This document shows positions 1 through 11,476 of a DNA stretch of 64,000 nt, one piece after another; the stretch's first letter is position 1, and each line of letters opens with the position of its first letter. Both the position numbers and the translations under genes were made by a program. Under the pieces are notes generated by a model. The model had not been told where the DNA came from. It did not search any database and was given only the letters and a program-made list of their open reading frames with translations. The DNA comes from Agrocybe praecox (taxonomy: Eukaryota > Basidiomycota > Agaricomycetes > Agaricales > Agrocybaceae): positions 992,001-1,056,000 of the forward strand of contig OZ024840.1 in assembly GCA_964017145.1 (NCBI GenBank), in the 5' to 3' direction.

Positions 1-1766
1 TCTCCACCCTCCTGAAATATACTACACCAAAGCGATGGAGAATCTCCATACCATCGTCACTCTCCACAACTTGGCGAATATCCAAGGTTAGTAACTCATT
101 CTGAGCTTTTCCTTGATCGAAAAAATAACGCCCCTTCCCCTGAAAGCGTTCCTTTTGTTGGCTGTTTACTCTCTGCGGTGTACAGAAGGGCCAAGCGTTT
201 GGCATTTGGTCGGGCTGGCGTTAAGATTGTAATGTTGTTCTCTGTTTCAAAAGTTCGCCCTTTTTTTAAACGTATCACTTAGGTCTGTTGAGCTTGGGCT
301 GCATCGAAAAGCAAGCCGTCAAGCACGGTTAAGAGACCCATATACAGTCGAGCTTCGTCGCCGAATATTTTGGAGTGTTTATGGTTTGGATAGATTCCTT
401 GCCCTTACGATGGGAAGGCCTCTTGGTATTCAAGATGCCGACATTGACGTTGAGGTGTGTAACATTCAGATCTCACCATTTCTGAGGCTTACTACATACA
501 ATTTCAGCCACCCATGGACATTAACTTTTCCGACAATGACGATATCGCACTGCGATCTCTTTCAGAAAAGGATTTTGTTCCTCCATCTTCACCGTGTGAG
601 CCACCAGCAGCACACAAATCCATCACCAGTATGACTTCTGCCCTCCACATCATCAAATGCCGGCAGATTGAGAGCGAAATCCAGCGTCTCATCTATCGTG
701 TTGACCGGGCTGGCAATAGTTCTGAAATCACGCAAGAGGCCAGCAGGCTATTAGCTCGATTAGACAGGTGAGTTTGACTACAGATGTACATTTCTCATGT
801 TGAGCGTATTATTCATCCTAATTTGTAGGTGGAGATCAGGCATTCCTCAGAAACCCGTAGGCCCAGAATCCCCGCCTTGTTGTAGTCCCGAATGGTTTTC
901 GTGGAGATATTTTGAAGCCACGTTGTTCTTACTACGGCCTCTTACCGTCAATGCCCAACCATCTGATCCACTACTTTCTCGATGCGCGCATGCCGCAGCA
1001 GGCGCAGTGGAGGTACTTTCTTCATAATTGTCTACTCTTTGATAATGTAATAATTTTCTTCTTCCCCAGGCACAAAGGAAACTTCATCAAATCCCTCCAG
1101 TCAGCTTGAGTCTATCGGCCCTCCATTCCGTATTCCTTTCCGGCTTGACGTTGCTACACTGCATGCATCTAAACCATCGCATCGTGGCACCTACTCTGGG
1201 AAATAGAGCTATCAGAGCATGCTCCAATACACTCTTCTTGTACGCCCAACATTTTGTTGCTGCAGAGCCCTTCGGGGATGCGTTCGAGGACTTGGCCAAT
1301 GCATGTCTTGATGATTCAGATATGAACGCAATGGGGACGTCGATGCCAACTATCCCCGAAGCGAAGCCAGAAACGACTGTCGATGAAGGCTCCTCCAGCC
1401 CAGTCTGGGGAAGCCAGTTAGATGATATGTCGAAACTGATGACGGAAGGTCAAAGGGACAGCTTTTACGTGAGCGATTCTTTCCAAGCGAGAACTTCCAT
1501 TTACTGATTTGACATATTTGTACCAGGCTTTGGTTTCTTCCCTCGGGTTTTCTACGCCATCCACCGATACCCCGATGGATTTGAGCGTTGCACCCTCTCT
1601 GGCCGTGCATACGCAGCAGTTTTTGGCTACGAGCGCGCAGCCAATCCGGACGGCTATTACACCTGCTCTGCGTTCCACTTCGGGCAATTTAGGCTGGTCT
1701 GCCTCAGTAACGTCCTCTACGTCACCTTCATCGAAGAGATCATATCAGGAAGGTGCATATTGGTGA
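1..1766 (+). CDS. Fungal-specific transcription factor, 3' part (5' end outside window)
   Basis: The gene enters from the left edge. It encodes the middle homology domain (Fungal_trans, PF04082 type) of a fungal transcription factor. The DNA-binding end, usually Zn2Cys6, lies outside the window and cannot be confirmed. Exons read 2-86, 147-228, 283-454, 508-767, 829-1012, 1070-1468 and 1527-1766, giving 473 residues with all phases closing. Diagnostic stretches are YYTKAMENLHTIVTLHNL at the start and RRRIFWSVYGLDRFLALTMG followed by GRPLGIQDADID. A later stretch contains the CCSPEWFSWRYFEATLFLLR helix. The C-terminal tail is Ser/Thr-rich. Such proteins are nuclear activators of specific pathways. 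Its target is unknown, but it lies about 6.6 kb from a catabolic gene block whose promoters share a Zn2Cys6-type palindrome, so a regulatory link is possible though unproven. Confidence 0.85.
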
Positions 1767-3079
1767 ACAACACTGATTCACTGATTTGTTGTGTGTGTGC
1801 CAGTCTCATGCCTTGTATTTTTATCGTTGACAATAGATGTATTATTACCATTGCCTATCTATTGTGTATAATAATTGTACTTACTACAGTTGGCTCCCTC
1901 TTAGCTCATACCCCAGAAAACCCGCAGACAACCCCTCAAAAACAGCTACTTGCTCGGCGATAGGAACCGAATGCTATTAATAGCAATCGATTGTCTGACT
2001 CCCTAAACGGCGCCACTCCACGACTAGTACCAGAAACGCTGAGCAGGGACCATCCGTTCTAGTTGCAGTAACGATGCCCTGTCGAGGCCTACAACTTTTG
2101 TTCTATTGCGCGGCGGTTTCTGGCAGTAGAAACGCATTTGTTTTCTGCGGACCTTTTGTTTCTGTCGTCCCTTTTCGTCTTCTTGTGCACACATTAGGAA
2201 AATTCTGTGGGCAATGCATGATGCACGAGGCATTGAAGCATATGGCGACCATCTATCCAGATTAACCTGTTTTGTCCATCTGTTTTGTGGGCATGACAAA
2301 CATATGCAAGCTGTGTGGAATCGATATAAGGCGTGCCCATCCCGTTTCCGCTTTCTTCATTCTTTCTCCCAATCCACCACCATGGAGACTGAATTCACAC
2401 ATACGGCCAAGAGCCCTACTCTACACTGTGCTACACTATAACACATACTATGCCAACATCATCACACATCGAACACACCACTCAACATCATCGCGCGAGG
2501 CAGGCAAGGCCATACAGTGGTCCCGACTCTCCAACTTCAATGTCAATTCCGCCACCCAGATGGGCGTTGGGTATGGCGCCCCATAAAGCCTGTCTGTGGG
2601 GTTCGTCCTTCCGATTGGGGGACGTGGAGATGGCAGGGATGTGAAATGGACTTCAACATAGCCGGATGTGAACACCTTCAGCGAGATAAGTACCAGTTAG
2701 TCGTCGCCAAACTTCTACTGGGAACCGGATGGTGGGCATTGAGGTTGTGAGGGTCTCTACCATTGTACCCTTGCTTGGCAAGCGGTGCTGTTGTGTGTAG
2801 TAAGTGCTCTTCTGATCGCCCCTTTCTGACAGCTAGTTGATATGGTTTCCTCTGCAGCTGCATTCATCCGCGTCGATCTGCCCGGAGAGCTATAATCGTT
2901 GAGATCTCCTCTGTTTGATTCTCTTGCTGCTAACTCGTGTCATTCTAGTTCTTTTGCAATCGAAATCCACCGTACCTCACCGGGGACGGTACACTTGAGT
3001 CATGATTCGTGAGTCATAGTCACGTCTGATCCGAGAGGAAGTATGTTTCTGATGCGCTTTTAAGGCGACTTTTATTTAC
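1767..3079. other. Intergenic region without a supportable gene
   Basis: Several short frames overlap between about 2070 and 2860, but none has a family signature or a consistent exon structure. I see no RNA gene. The right end runs into an inverted-repeat element. Confidence 0.5.
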
Positions 3080-3733
3080 AACATCGCGTCTTAATTAAAA
3101 GACGATCCAACCCGTCTAACATATCTCAGCTATAAGTGAGTTACTCTTTTGCTCAAGATATTTTATCCTCCACTGATTGTTACAAGGCTCTATTGCACAG
3201 ATGGCTGATAAGAATTGCAATTTCGCTCGTAATTTTTACTCATTTTCTTTTCTACTCGTAAGCGTATTTGGCCTGTCGTGATCTCACTTGATATACTAAT
3301 TGTGTTCAATCTCTTCAAAGATATTATTCTTTGAATTGAATTCCTTGATTTCTATGATACACGACTCCCGAATTTCGCAAATTTTATTTTAATACGTTAA
3401 ATGATACATATTGCTAACCCAATGCCGTTTTTTGAATGTCCGTCAGAAACTGAAGTAGTTGCTTCAAACAGGCCAAATGAGGACAACAATCGATTCGGCG
3501 CTGAGAGCGGGATTCAGTCCTTCCAAATTGGACTTCACGCAGTGTGGCGGGATTCCTGAAAGGGAAGGTCAGATTCCCCTTTTGGATCATCATTATCCAC
3601 CCACGTGATGGCTATTCTGGCGGAAAACATATGGTTATGTAAACATTCGGAATCGGCAAAAAGTGACTCACTTATAGCTGAAGATATGCCACTAAGCCCG
3701 AATTGGGGTGTCTTTTAGTCGTGACTCGATGTT
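3080..3733. mobile_element. Non-autonomous inverted-repeat element (MITE-like)
   Basis: The two ends, about 3080-3150 and 3661-3733, are imperfect inverted repeats of roughly 70 bp. They share the outer AACATCG/CGATGTT and an inner CAGCTATAAGTGAGT block, with small indels between. The interior is AT-rich and has no coding frame, so the element would depend on an enzyme supplied elsewhere. I see no clear target-site duplication, so the exact ends are uncertain. Part of the interior (about 3555-3655) recurs on the opposite strand near 17660-17790, which shows that it is a dispersed repeat. Confidence 0.6.
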
Positions 3734-3756
3734 ATGAGCAAAAGAAGATCGAGAAA

Positions 3757-3895
3757 TATTTGCAGGAACAAGCGAGACATTAGCGAGCAAGCCGCGATAC
3801 GAGTGAGCACAAGCGAGTCATACGCGGGACACAAGCGAGATACTCGCGCGCATCAGCGAAATGTCAACGAGACATTAGCGAGGCACTCGCTAGAA
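3757..3895. repeat. Degenerate short tandem repeat rich in AGCGAGACA
   Basis: Variants of AAGCGAGACA/TTAGCGAG occur about a dozen times in a row just right of the inverted-repeat element. The open frame across it (3734-3931) has only repeat-driven composition and is not believed to be a gene. The rest of 3734-4178 is the upstream region of the first SRPK-like kinase. Part of it, near 4069-4115, is repeated upstream of the second copy near 5871-5915. Confidence 0.5.
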
Positions 3896-4178
3896 CTTGA
3901 AAAATATTTAAGACAATTTCGTCTAAAATAGTGTTGTGTTGACCATTTTATACGTTCTAAAAGATATATTCAACATACTTCCTGCTGCCTCTCTAAAACT
4001 TGAAAACATCTTTTGGGACCAAAATCAGTTCCTCTGATTTTCTTTTGCCCTAAATCGATAAGGGCCCCCAGAATGATTCAAGAACCGACACGACTCATTC
4101 TTATCGATAATTAACGTCTAACCACCACCACCACCCATCATTCATCGCCAATTTTTCTTTTGCCTCGCCAAGTGACAA

Positions 4179-5656
4179 ATGGCTACTACCCTACCTGATA
4201 CACATTTCCTCCCTCGAATCAACCAACAGCTGAAGGATGGCCGTTTCACAATTCTGAGGAAACTCGGACAGGGTGTTACTTCTAGTACTTGGCTTGTCCA
4301 TGATACGTTGGCGAGGCAAGTATCATTTACTCCTGACGCACTGCACGAATGAACCAACATTACTTCAGGCCACAAAAATACGCGGCAGCCAAGATCCTTA
4401 CGGCTGAAGCAACCCAAGAGCCAGGTCCTCTCCTCGAGCTCGATATTCTGAGAGCAATCACAGACCAAGGAGAACTCCGAGAGCCTGAGAATGAAGAGGG
4501 CTTTTATCATCTCCCTGGTCTGTATGACCACTTCATGATTACCGGCGACGATACTGGATGTGATACTCGCGACCACCTGTGTCTTGTTTTGACTTTGTAC
4601 AGTACCTCTGTCTCAGACATGCGTCGGTCGTCACCGGAACACGCGCTTCCGGTGTACATGGTGAGGAGCATCATCTACATGACGTTGAATGCGTTGGACG
4701 CTCTGCACTCTATTCGCATCGCCCATACTGGTAGGCCAAACGTTCCTATCCATCCATATGTTGGTCTATGAATTAAACGTTCTTAGATGTCAAACTGGAC
4801 AATATATTGTTTTCCAATGCGCGTTATTCTTGGGACGCGGCCCTCGAAGAGTTTTTAGCAACACATCCACCAGAGCTCAATGAGATGGGAGGAACGTTTG
4901 CAACATCCCAACCATTACCGCACGAGTGGACGTATAAAACATCTCCGCATGAGGCAGAAAGGATGACTGTGGCGCTTGTTGATTTTGGTCATGGTGAATT
5001 ATCGTGTTTCTGTCTTTTTTTCTCCGCATCGGGCACTGACGATTTTGCAGGAGAGTTCGTCGACAGAGAAATTTTAGGAGAGGGATTCTGTGCCCCCGCT
5101 TTGCGTCCTCCTGAGGTACTGTTACATACAGATATCACCACTGCGATCGATATCTGGGCTATTGGGTGCTTGGTAAGTGGTTCGGTGCTGCAGATGTTTA
5201 CCACAATTTAACCAGTGGTATAGACATTCGAGCTCTTGGTCGGTCGTTGGTTATTCAATCCGGAAGATGGCGGAGAGGATTGGTCCCTAGAAGACGATCA
5301 TCTAGCAAAGATGATGGAGTTAACTGGACATAGCACATTCCCTAAGGATGTCCTCGATCGATCCCAGCTCAGAGACAAGTACTTTGATGAGGAAGGTCTG
5401 TATACAACCGTTCGCCTTCCGTTATGAGTCCTAACCTATACCAATCATCGCAGGCAAGCTCAGACGGATATCCGATCTGATCCCTGTGAGCATCGAAAAG
5501 GCAATGGCGAACTACAAAATTCCTGGGCTCAATAAGGAAGACATTGAGGAGAGCGCGGACTTCATTCGGGCCTGTTTGGATCTTGATCACACGCAGAGGA
5601 AGACGGCTAAAGAACTGTTGGCTCATCCTTTCGCCATGAAGGCATTTTCTTGCTGA
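4179..5656 (+). CDS. SRPK-like serine/threonine protein kinase, copy 1
   Basis: The protein is a 400-residue kinase of the SRPK-like group common in agarics, where relatives phosphorylate SR-type proteins. Exons are 4179-4315, 4369-4730, 4787-4993, 5051-5172, 5224-5395 and 5454-5656. Visible motifs in order are the glycine loop LGQGVTSSTWL, the beta-3 lysine in YAAAKILTAE, the catalytic loop HTDVKLDN (SRPK-type HTD instead of HRD), the metal motif DFGHG, the APE equivalent RPPEVLL and DIWAIGCL. Intron 1 has a GC donor in the strong context AG|GCAAGT. The ATG opens the frame directly before the N-lobe. The gene is the left member of a tandem duplication and appears catalytically complete. Its substrate is unknown. 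Confidence 0.85.
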
Positions 5657-6066
5657 TCGGTTTGTGCGATGGGGTTTATAAATCTTTCTAATATGTATAT
5701 ATGGTTTCACTGTAACAGTAATATTTACTAGGTGTCAGCAGCAAAACAATCAAATGAACAAGGCTATACAATTTCTCCAGTGAAAATTCATATTCGTGGT
5801 GCAGCTGGTACTTGTCGTATATTCGACCTTACGGAGATAAGATCAAGATAAGATAATAAATCGATAAGGCCCAGAGTGATTCAAGAACCGACACAACTCA
5901 TTCTTATCGCTAATCATTGCCAACTCATATCCAATAAATGTACTATGGAAGACGAATGGGTTTATACGAACTGGACGAGAAGAAACAAAAGGCTCAGGAT
6001 GTCGCAAGGAACTTGTCGTCAACCGACTTGGAGAGAGGCACTGCGCGCTTTATTGAATAACATGCA

Positions 6067-6195
6067 GATGATCGTAGACCACTGACCGTTCTGTCTATGA
6101 CAGAGGCACCGCGAGCCGGTGTTTAAAAATGTCGGTCTATCGATAGTTTGCTCCGCAAAACTCATAGACAGAGCTATTACAGGTCTAAGATGATC
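6067..6195. repeat. Foldback (inverted-repeat) insertion upstream of kinase copy 2
   Basis: Two arms of about 34 nt (6067-6100 and 6162-6195) are near-complementary and both contain CTGTCTATGA or its complement. They sit in a stretch of roughly 340 bp (about 5920-6260) that is absent from the otherwise homologous upstream region of kinase copy 1. It looks like a small foldback element inserted after the duplication. It has no coding content. Confidence 0.45.
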
Positions 6196-6323
6196 GAGAC
6201 AACCTTGGCGTGGCGCTCCAAATTTGAAGCTCAAGGTTCAGCAGGTTCAGCGCCAGCTCTTAACGATCTTAACCACCACCCACCATTCACCGCTGATTTT
6301 TCTTTTGCCTCGCTAAGAGACAA

Positions 6324-7791
6324 ATGGCTACCACCCTACCTGATACACATTTCCTCCCTCGAATCAACCAACAGCTGAAGGATGGCCGTTTCACAATTCT
6401 GAGGAAACTCGGACAGGGTGTTACTTCTAGTACTTGGCTTGTCCGTGATACCTTGGCGAGGCAAGTATCATTTACTCCTGACGCACTGCACGAATGAACC
6501 AACATTACTTCAGCCCAGAAAAATACGCGGCAGCTAAGATCCTTACGGCTGAAGTAACCCAAGAGCTAGGTTCTCTCCGCGAGCTCGATATTCTGAGGGC
6601 GATCACAGACCAACGAGAACTCCGAGAGGATGAAGAGGGATTTGATTATCTCCCTGACCTGTATGACCAGTTCATGATTACCGGCGACGATACTGGATGT
6701 GATACTCGCGACCACCTGTGTCTTGTTTTGACTCTGTACAGTACCTCTGTCTCAGCATTGCGTCGGTCGTCACCGGAACAGGCACTGCCGGTGTACATGG
6801 TGAGGAGCATCATCTACATGACGTTGAATGCGTTGGACGCTCTGCACTCTATTCGCATCGCCCATACTGGTGGGTCAAACGTCCCTATCCATATGTTGGT
6901 TTATGAATTGAACGTTCTTAGATGTTAAACTGGACAATATATTGTTTTCCAATACCCGTTATTCTTGGGACACGGCCCTCGAAGAGTTTTTAGCAACACA
7001 TCCACCAGAGCTCAATGAGATGGAAGGAACATTTTCAACATCCCAACCACTACCGCACGAGTGGACGTACGAAACATCTCCGTATGATGCAGAAAAGATG
7101 ACTGTGGAGCTTGTTAATTTTGGCCATGGTGAATCATCGTGTTTCTGTCTTTTTTTCTCCGCATCGGGCACTGACGATTGTGCAGGAGAGTTCGTCGACA
7201 GAGAAATTTTAGGAGAGGGATTCTGTGACCCCTCCTTGCGTCCTCCTGAGGTACTGTTACATACAGATAACACCACTGCGATCGATATCTGGGCTATCGG
7301 GTGCTTGGTGAGTGGTTCGGTGGTGCCGATGTTTTCCACAATTTAACTAATGGTATAGACGTTTGAGCTCTTGGTCGGTCGTTCGTTATTTAATCCGGAA
7401 GATGGCGGAGAGGATTGGTCCCTGGAAGATGATCATCTAGCAAAGATGATGGGGTTAACTGGACATAGCACATTCCCTAAGGATGTCCTCGATCGATCCC
7501 AGCTCAGAGACAAGTACTTTGATGAGGAAGGTCTGTATACAACCGTTCGCCTTCCGTCATGAGTCCTAACCTATACCAATCACCTCAGGCAAGCTCAGAC
7601 GGATATCCGATCTGATACCCGTGAGCATCGAACAGGCGATGACGAACTACAAAATTCCTGGGCTCAATAAGGAAGACATCGAAGAGAGCGCTGACTTCAT
7701 TCGAGCCTGTTTGGATCTTGATCACACGCAGAGGAAGACGGCGAAAGAACTGTTGGATCATCCTTTCGCCAAGAAGGCATTTTCTTGCTGA
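6324..7791 (+). CDS. SRPK-like protein kinase, copy 2 (DFG changed to NFG)
   Basis: This is a tandem paralog of the kinase ending at 5656, 398 residues, with the same six-exon structure: 6324-6460, 6514-6869, 6922-7128, 7186-7307, 7359-7530 and 7589-7791. The glycine loop, YAAAKIL lysine, HTDVKLDN loop, RPPEVLL and DIWAIGCL are kept. The metal-binding DFG reads VNFGHG instead of VDFGHG, because the codon is AAT rather than GAT. In kinases this aspartate binds Mg-ATP, so I infer weak or absent catalysis. The gene could be a pseudokinase or an early step of decay. The frame is otherwise intact, and intron 1 keeps the same GC donor (AG|GCAAGT). The 3' flank is also duplicated. Confidence 0.8.
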
Positions 7792-8387
7792 TGTAGTTAT
7801 AATTCTTTCTGATATTTCATTGTAACAGTAAAATTCACTAGGTGTAGCCAGTAAAATGATCAATGAACCCTAGAAGAAGAGACCAGTCAGCGAAGTGTAA
7901 GCGCTAGCATAAGCCACTTAGCATGTCGTCCATAATGTCATGATATACAAGGATCACTCCACGGACCGGAAGATATTATAAACGATTCGCGTATACCACT
8001 AAGCAAGCAGAGATTCGGCTGCAAGAAATATTCACTGCTCAGAAAATTTTGTTGGCTACCTTACCCACATATGTTGAGGTCTATCAGTCCCGGGATAGGC
8101 AACATTGACCAAAATTACTTAGCACTGCACGGCGTACCCAATAGTTAAATAATCGTACACTCTTTTCGCTTTGGTTTAAAACATTCGACACTATGGCACC
8201 TATAGGTCGGATATCTCAATTAAGTAAACTCGTTGTAAATCCTCAAGGGTAAAAAGTTTTCGACGACATTGTCCTATCGCTCCTCGTCATTGAACGCGCA
8301 CGGGTAATGATACCGATATCCTTTGCATTTGTTCGATTCTTCTCTTACTCGTACAAATATGGAAACTAACAAACAGGTGTATAATCC
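7792..8387. other. Intergenic region between convergent genes
   Basis: It holds the 3' flanks of kinase copy 2 and of the first deacetylase gene. I see no further gene or RNA signature. Confidence 0.5.
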
Positions 8388-9635
8388 TCACGCAGTACTG
8401 GTGGCACTAGGTGGCTGGTAAGGATATTGCGCTTTCCAATGTCTTGCAATTTGTTCTCGAGTGGCAACCCATACACCTGGCTTCTCAGCGATGTACTCAA
8501 CGAACTGCAGTGCGAGATTAGCAGTTTGTACGACGCGAGATGGGTTCTCGGAAACTTACTTTCTGAATAGCAGGGAATCGACCCGGACGGCCAATCATGC
8601 GTGCGTGAACTGCAACTGTGAGGTACGAGGGCTGGCCGTTCTCCCCTTCCTCGTAGAGCGTGTCAAAGCCGTTTTTTGCATGTTCGAGGAAAGCCATGGG
8701 CGAGGCAAAGCCAGGAGCGACGTAGAACTTGAAGTCGTTACAGTCATACGTGTAAGGCATCATCAGAAGGCCTTCGTCAGGTCCGGCAACGGGGTCAGGA
8801 ATCCAGTATGGCAGGTCGTCGGCATCTGGAAGGCCATTATTATGAAGATAGAAACGAGCAAACAAGGCTTGGAGGTAGGGACCCACATGTGTCTGCCTGG
8901 TACAAAAGTTCCAACCCTAGCTCACGGTAAACCTTTGATACTAAAGCACGACTGCGAGGGGAGGGACGGCCGTAGTACCATCCCACAGGTACTCGTCCCG
9001 TAGGGCTAGTTTGCTTGAAGGACTCTACGGCCTGACGGATAAGTTTCTCTTCGGTTTCGCTATCCATGAGCGTATAGTTGATCCAACGATAACAATGAGA
9101 AGCTGTTTCATGACCGCCTTCTTCGCATGCTTTTGCAATATCACTGGAAGGAGGTAGGAGTTAATTAATCCAGGACAAAAGACGAGGACGTTTAAGACAA
9201 ACTCACGGTTGTTGCTCGTATGCTTTGCCGACTGCGTATATGGTAACAGGCATCTTATATTTCTCGAACAGATTCAAAAGGCGCCACATTCCACGACGAG
9301 CACCATACTCGAACTGAGTCTCCATTGGAATGTCCCTCTCCCCTTTCAGAGGTGCTTTCTAAGTAAAGCAGGCTAGCATGAGTAGCGAACAAAACATAGA
9401 AAGCATCTTGTTGAGAAAATGAACGTTAACGTACAGGTCCAACTTCTTGCAGATTACTCTCTGCCTGAGCATCTCCATTGTCTAAAGAGCTTTCTCCTCC
9501 TTCTTCATAGTTGATCACAAAGTTGACAGCAATCTTCGCACCATTTGGCCAGTTGGGATTAGGGGGGAAGCGTCCATATCCTTTGAAATCGCGTGGAGGG
9601 TAGTTGGTGAGGTTGACCGTAGAGGAATTCGACAT
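8388..9635 (-). CDS. PuuE-type allantoinase / polysaccharide-deacetylase family protein, copy A
   Basis: The protein has 330 residues from five exons, in order 9435-9635, 9207-9358, 8887-9143, 8560-8825 and 8388-8504. It matches the PuuE branch of the NodB/polysaccharide deacetylase superfamily, whose bacterial members open the allantoin ring. The N-terminus carries the PuuE signature NWPNGAKIAVNFVINYEEGG. It is followed by RDIPMETQFEYGARRGMWRL, then GHETASHCYRW, YYGRPSPRSRAL, DTYADDLPYW and a C-terminal GVWVATREQIARHW. The length is normal for the family. No signal peptide is visible, so a cytosolic enzyme is likely. Some fungal members are annotated only as deacetylases, so the allantoinase role is an inference supported by the neighbouring amidase and NCS1 permease. 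It is a tandem duplicate of the gene on its right. Confidence 0.82.
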
Positions 9636-9923
9636 TGCACTGGCTTAGATGAGAGAACAATAGGGACGGGAATCTTGATATCTTCATGTTGCTTTATATG
9701 TCTTCAGACGCCCATGTACCAAAGGTTATTTACACAGAGATGGGAGCCGGGAATGATCGTGTAAGTGTTCGTTGTAAATGACGGCTTCCAATTCCTATCA
9801 TTACCAGATATGATAGGGTGACTTCCAGACGAGATATCGTCAAGAAAAAAGAGATAGGGAAACGAACCCAAAGCAGAAAAACGAGTCAGTTCGAATTAGC
9901 CATGGTTGATACAAGCAAACAGT

Positions 9924-9938
9924 CGGGAGACATTCCCG
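9924..9938. promoter_or_regulatory. CGG-N9-CCG palindrome upstream of PuuE copy A
   Basis: The site reads TCGG, nine bases, then CCG, and lies 289 bp upstream of the start codon at 9635. Zn2Cys6 proteins bind such inverted CGG triplets. The same spacing occurs upstream of the other cluster genes. HGATAR motifs (for example TGATAG at 9811 and AGATAG at 9852) lie between it and the gene. Confidence 0.5.
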
Positions 9939-10028
9939 CCTCAATTCAAATTTAGATCAAAGTTATAAATAGATTTATAATACAGTTGTTTACATCTTGA
10001 GACCAGTGATAAATAAATGTGTACGAAT

Positions 10029-11259
10029 TCAAGCGGGTGGCTGATAAGGATATTGAGCCTTCCAATGTCTAGCAATTTGTTCGCGAGTAGCAACCCAAAC
10101 ATCAGGCTTGTCCGCAATATATTCGACGAACTGGATAATGAATCAAGGTTAGGTCGAATTCATCCAAAAGAAGTTTAAAGAACGGGAATGAGAAATACAC
10201 ACCTGCTTGATGGCGGGGAATCGTCCTGGACGACCGATGACACGGGCGTGAAGGGCGACAGTGAGGTAGGAAGGTTGACCACCTTGGCCTTCCTCGTACA
10301 GTGTGTCGAAGCCGTTCTTGGCATGCTCGAAATAGGCCATTGACGAACCAAATCCGGGAGCAATGAAGAACTTGAAGTCGTTACAGTCGTAGCTGTAGGG
10401 AACCATTAGCAGACCTTCTTCAGGTCCAGCAATGGGGTCGGGGATCCAGTAAGGAAGGTCATCCGCATCTAAAGGGAGCTGTTAGCCTTGTGGAAAAGCC
10501 GACATATGTATGCTATGCTTACAAGTATCTGCTTGGTAAAGGAGTTCAAGGCCAAGTTCACGGTACACCTTCGACACGAGAGCGCGACTCCTGGGTGAGG
10601 GGCGACCATAGTACCATCCAACAGGAACCTTTCCGGTAGGGCTAGTACGCTTGAAAGACTCGACAGCTTCGCGGATGTACCTCTCTTCCGTTTCAGCATC
10701 CATCAATGTGTAGTCGATCCAACGGTAGCAATGAGATGCGGTTTCGTGGCCACCCTCTTCGCATGCCTTCGCGATTTCGCTGAAAGAAACAAGTTAATAA
10801 CTTTTTATAGAGCTAGAGATGAATATATAACGCACGGTTGTTGTTCGTAGGCTTTGCCAACCGCGTAGATGGTCACGGGCATTTTGTGCTTCTCGAACAA
10901 GTTCAGGAGTCGCCACATGCCGCGACGCGAGCCATACTCGAATTGGGTTTCCATTGGAATATCGCGCTCTCCCTGAAGTGCGGATTTCTAAAAACAAGTA
11001 AAACAAAACCCTGCAATCAGAATGTCGATCAGGACAAGTTAACGCGCAAAAGACCACGTACGGGTCCAACTTCCTGAAGCATGGTCTCTCCTTGCGCATC
11101 ACCATTGTCCAGAGTATTCTCGCCACCCTCCTCGTAGTTGATGACAAAGTTGACGGCAACCTTCGCACCGTTGGGCCAGTTGGGGTTGGGTGGGTTGCGT
11201 CCATAACCCCTGAAATCGCGGGGAGCAAAGTTGGTAAGGTTAACGGTGGAGGTAGACAT
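10029..11259 (-). CDS. PuuE-type allantoinase / polysaccharide-deacetylase family protein, copy B
   Basis: This is the paralog of the gene at 8388-9635, in head-to-tail tandem. It has 324 residues from exons 11062-11259, 10836-10987, 10523-10779, 10203-10468 and 10029-10130. The three middle exons have exactly the same lengths as in copy A (152, 257 and 266 nt). The motifs YEEGGE, GYGRNPPNPNWPNGAK, RDIPMETQFEYG, YYGRPSPRSRAL, ADTYADDLPYW and ATREQIARHW are intact. The C-terminus is six residues shorter than in copy A. Both copies look functional and both keep the upstream palindrome, so the duplication included the promoter. Substrate assignment carries the same caution as for copy A. Confidence 0.82.
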
Positions 11260-11476
11260 TGATGAGATTCGATGCAGATTCGATGCAGAAAGAGAAGGAA
11301 AAAAGAAAGCTTATGGCGCTTCAGCTGATGAGAAAACCCTCTGAGAATAATCGTCCGCTTTTATATCCTTCCCTCCTCAGTTCTGGAGTTCCCTATGAAA
11401 GAACCTAAGCAAGCCCCAAGAATGAAAAGGCGTCGGATGGGCGGTGCTCATGGTGGTAAATCGCGGATTGGTTTCC

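Noticed and set aside
2448..2863. Overlapping short open frames on both strands
   Set aside because: Several frames are open but none has conserved motifs, and no consistent exon model could be built.
3734..3931. 65-codon frame in the AGCGAGACA array
   Set aside because: Composition is entirely repeat-driven and it abuts an inverted-repeat element.
8461..9003. 180-codon plus-strand open frame
   Set aside because: It lies antisense to the PuuE copy A exons and only mirrors their codon structure. No family signature is present.
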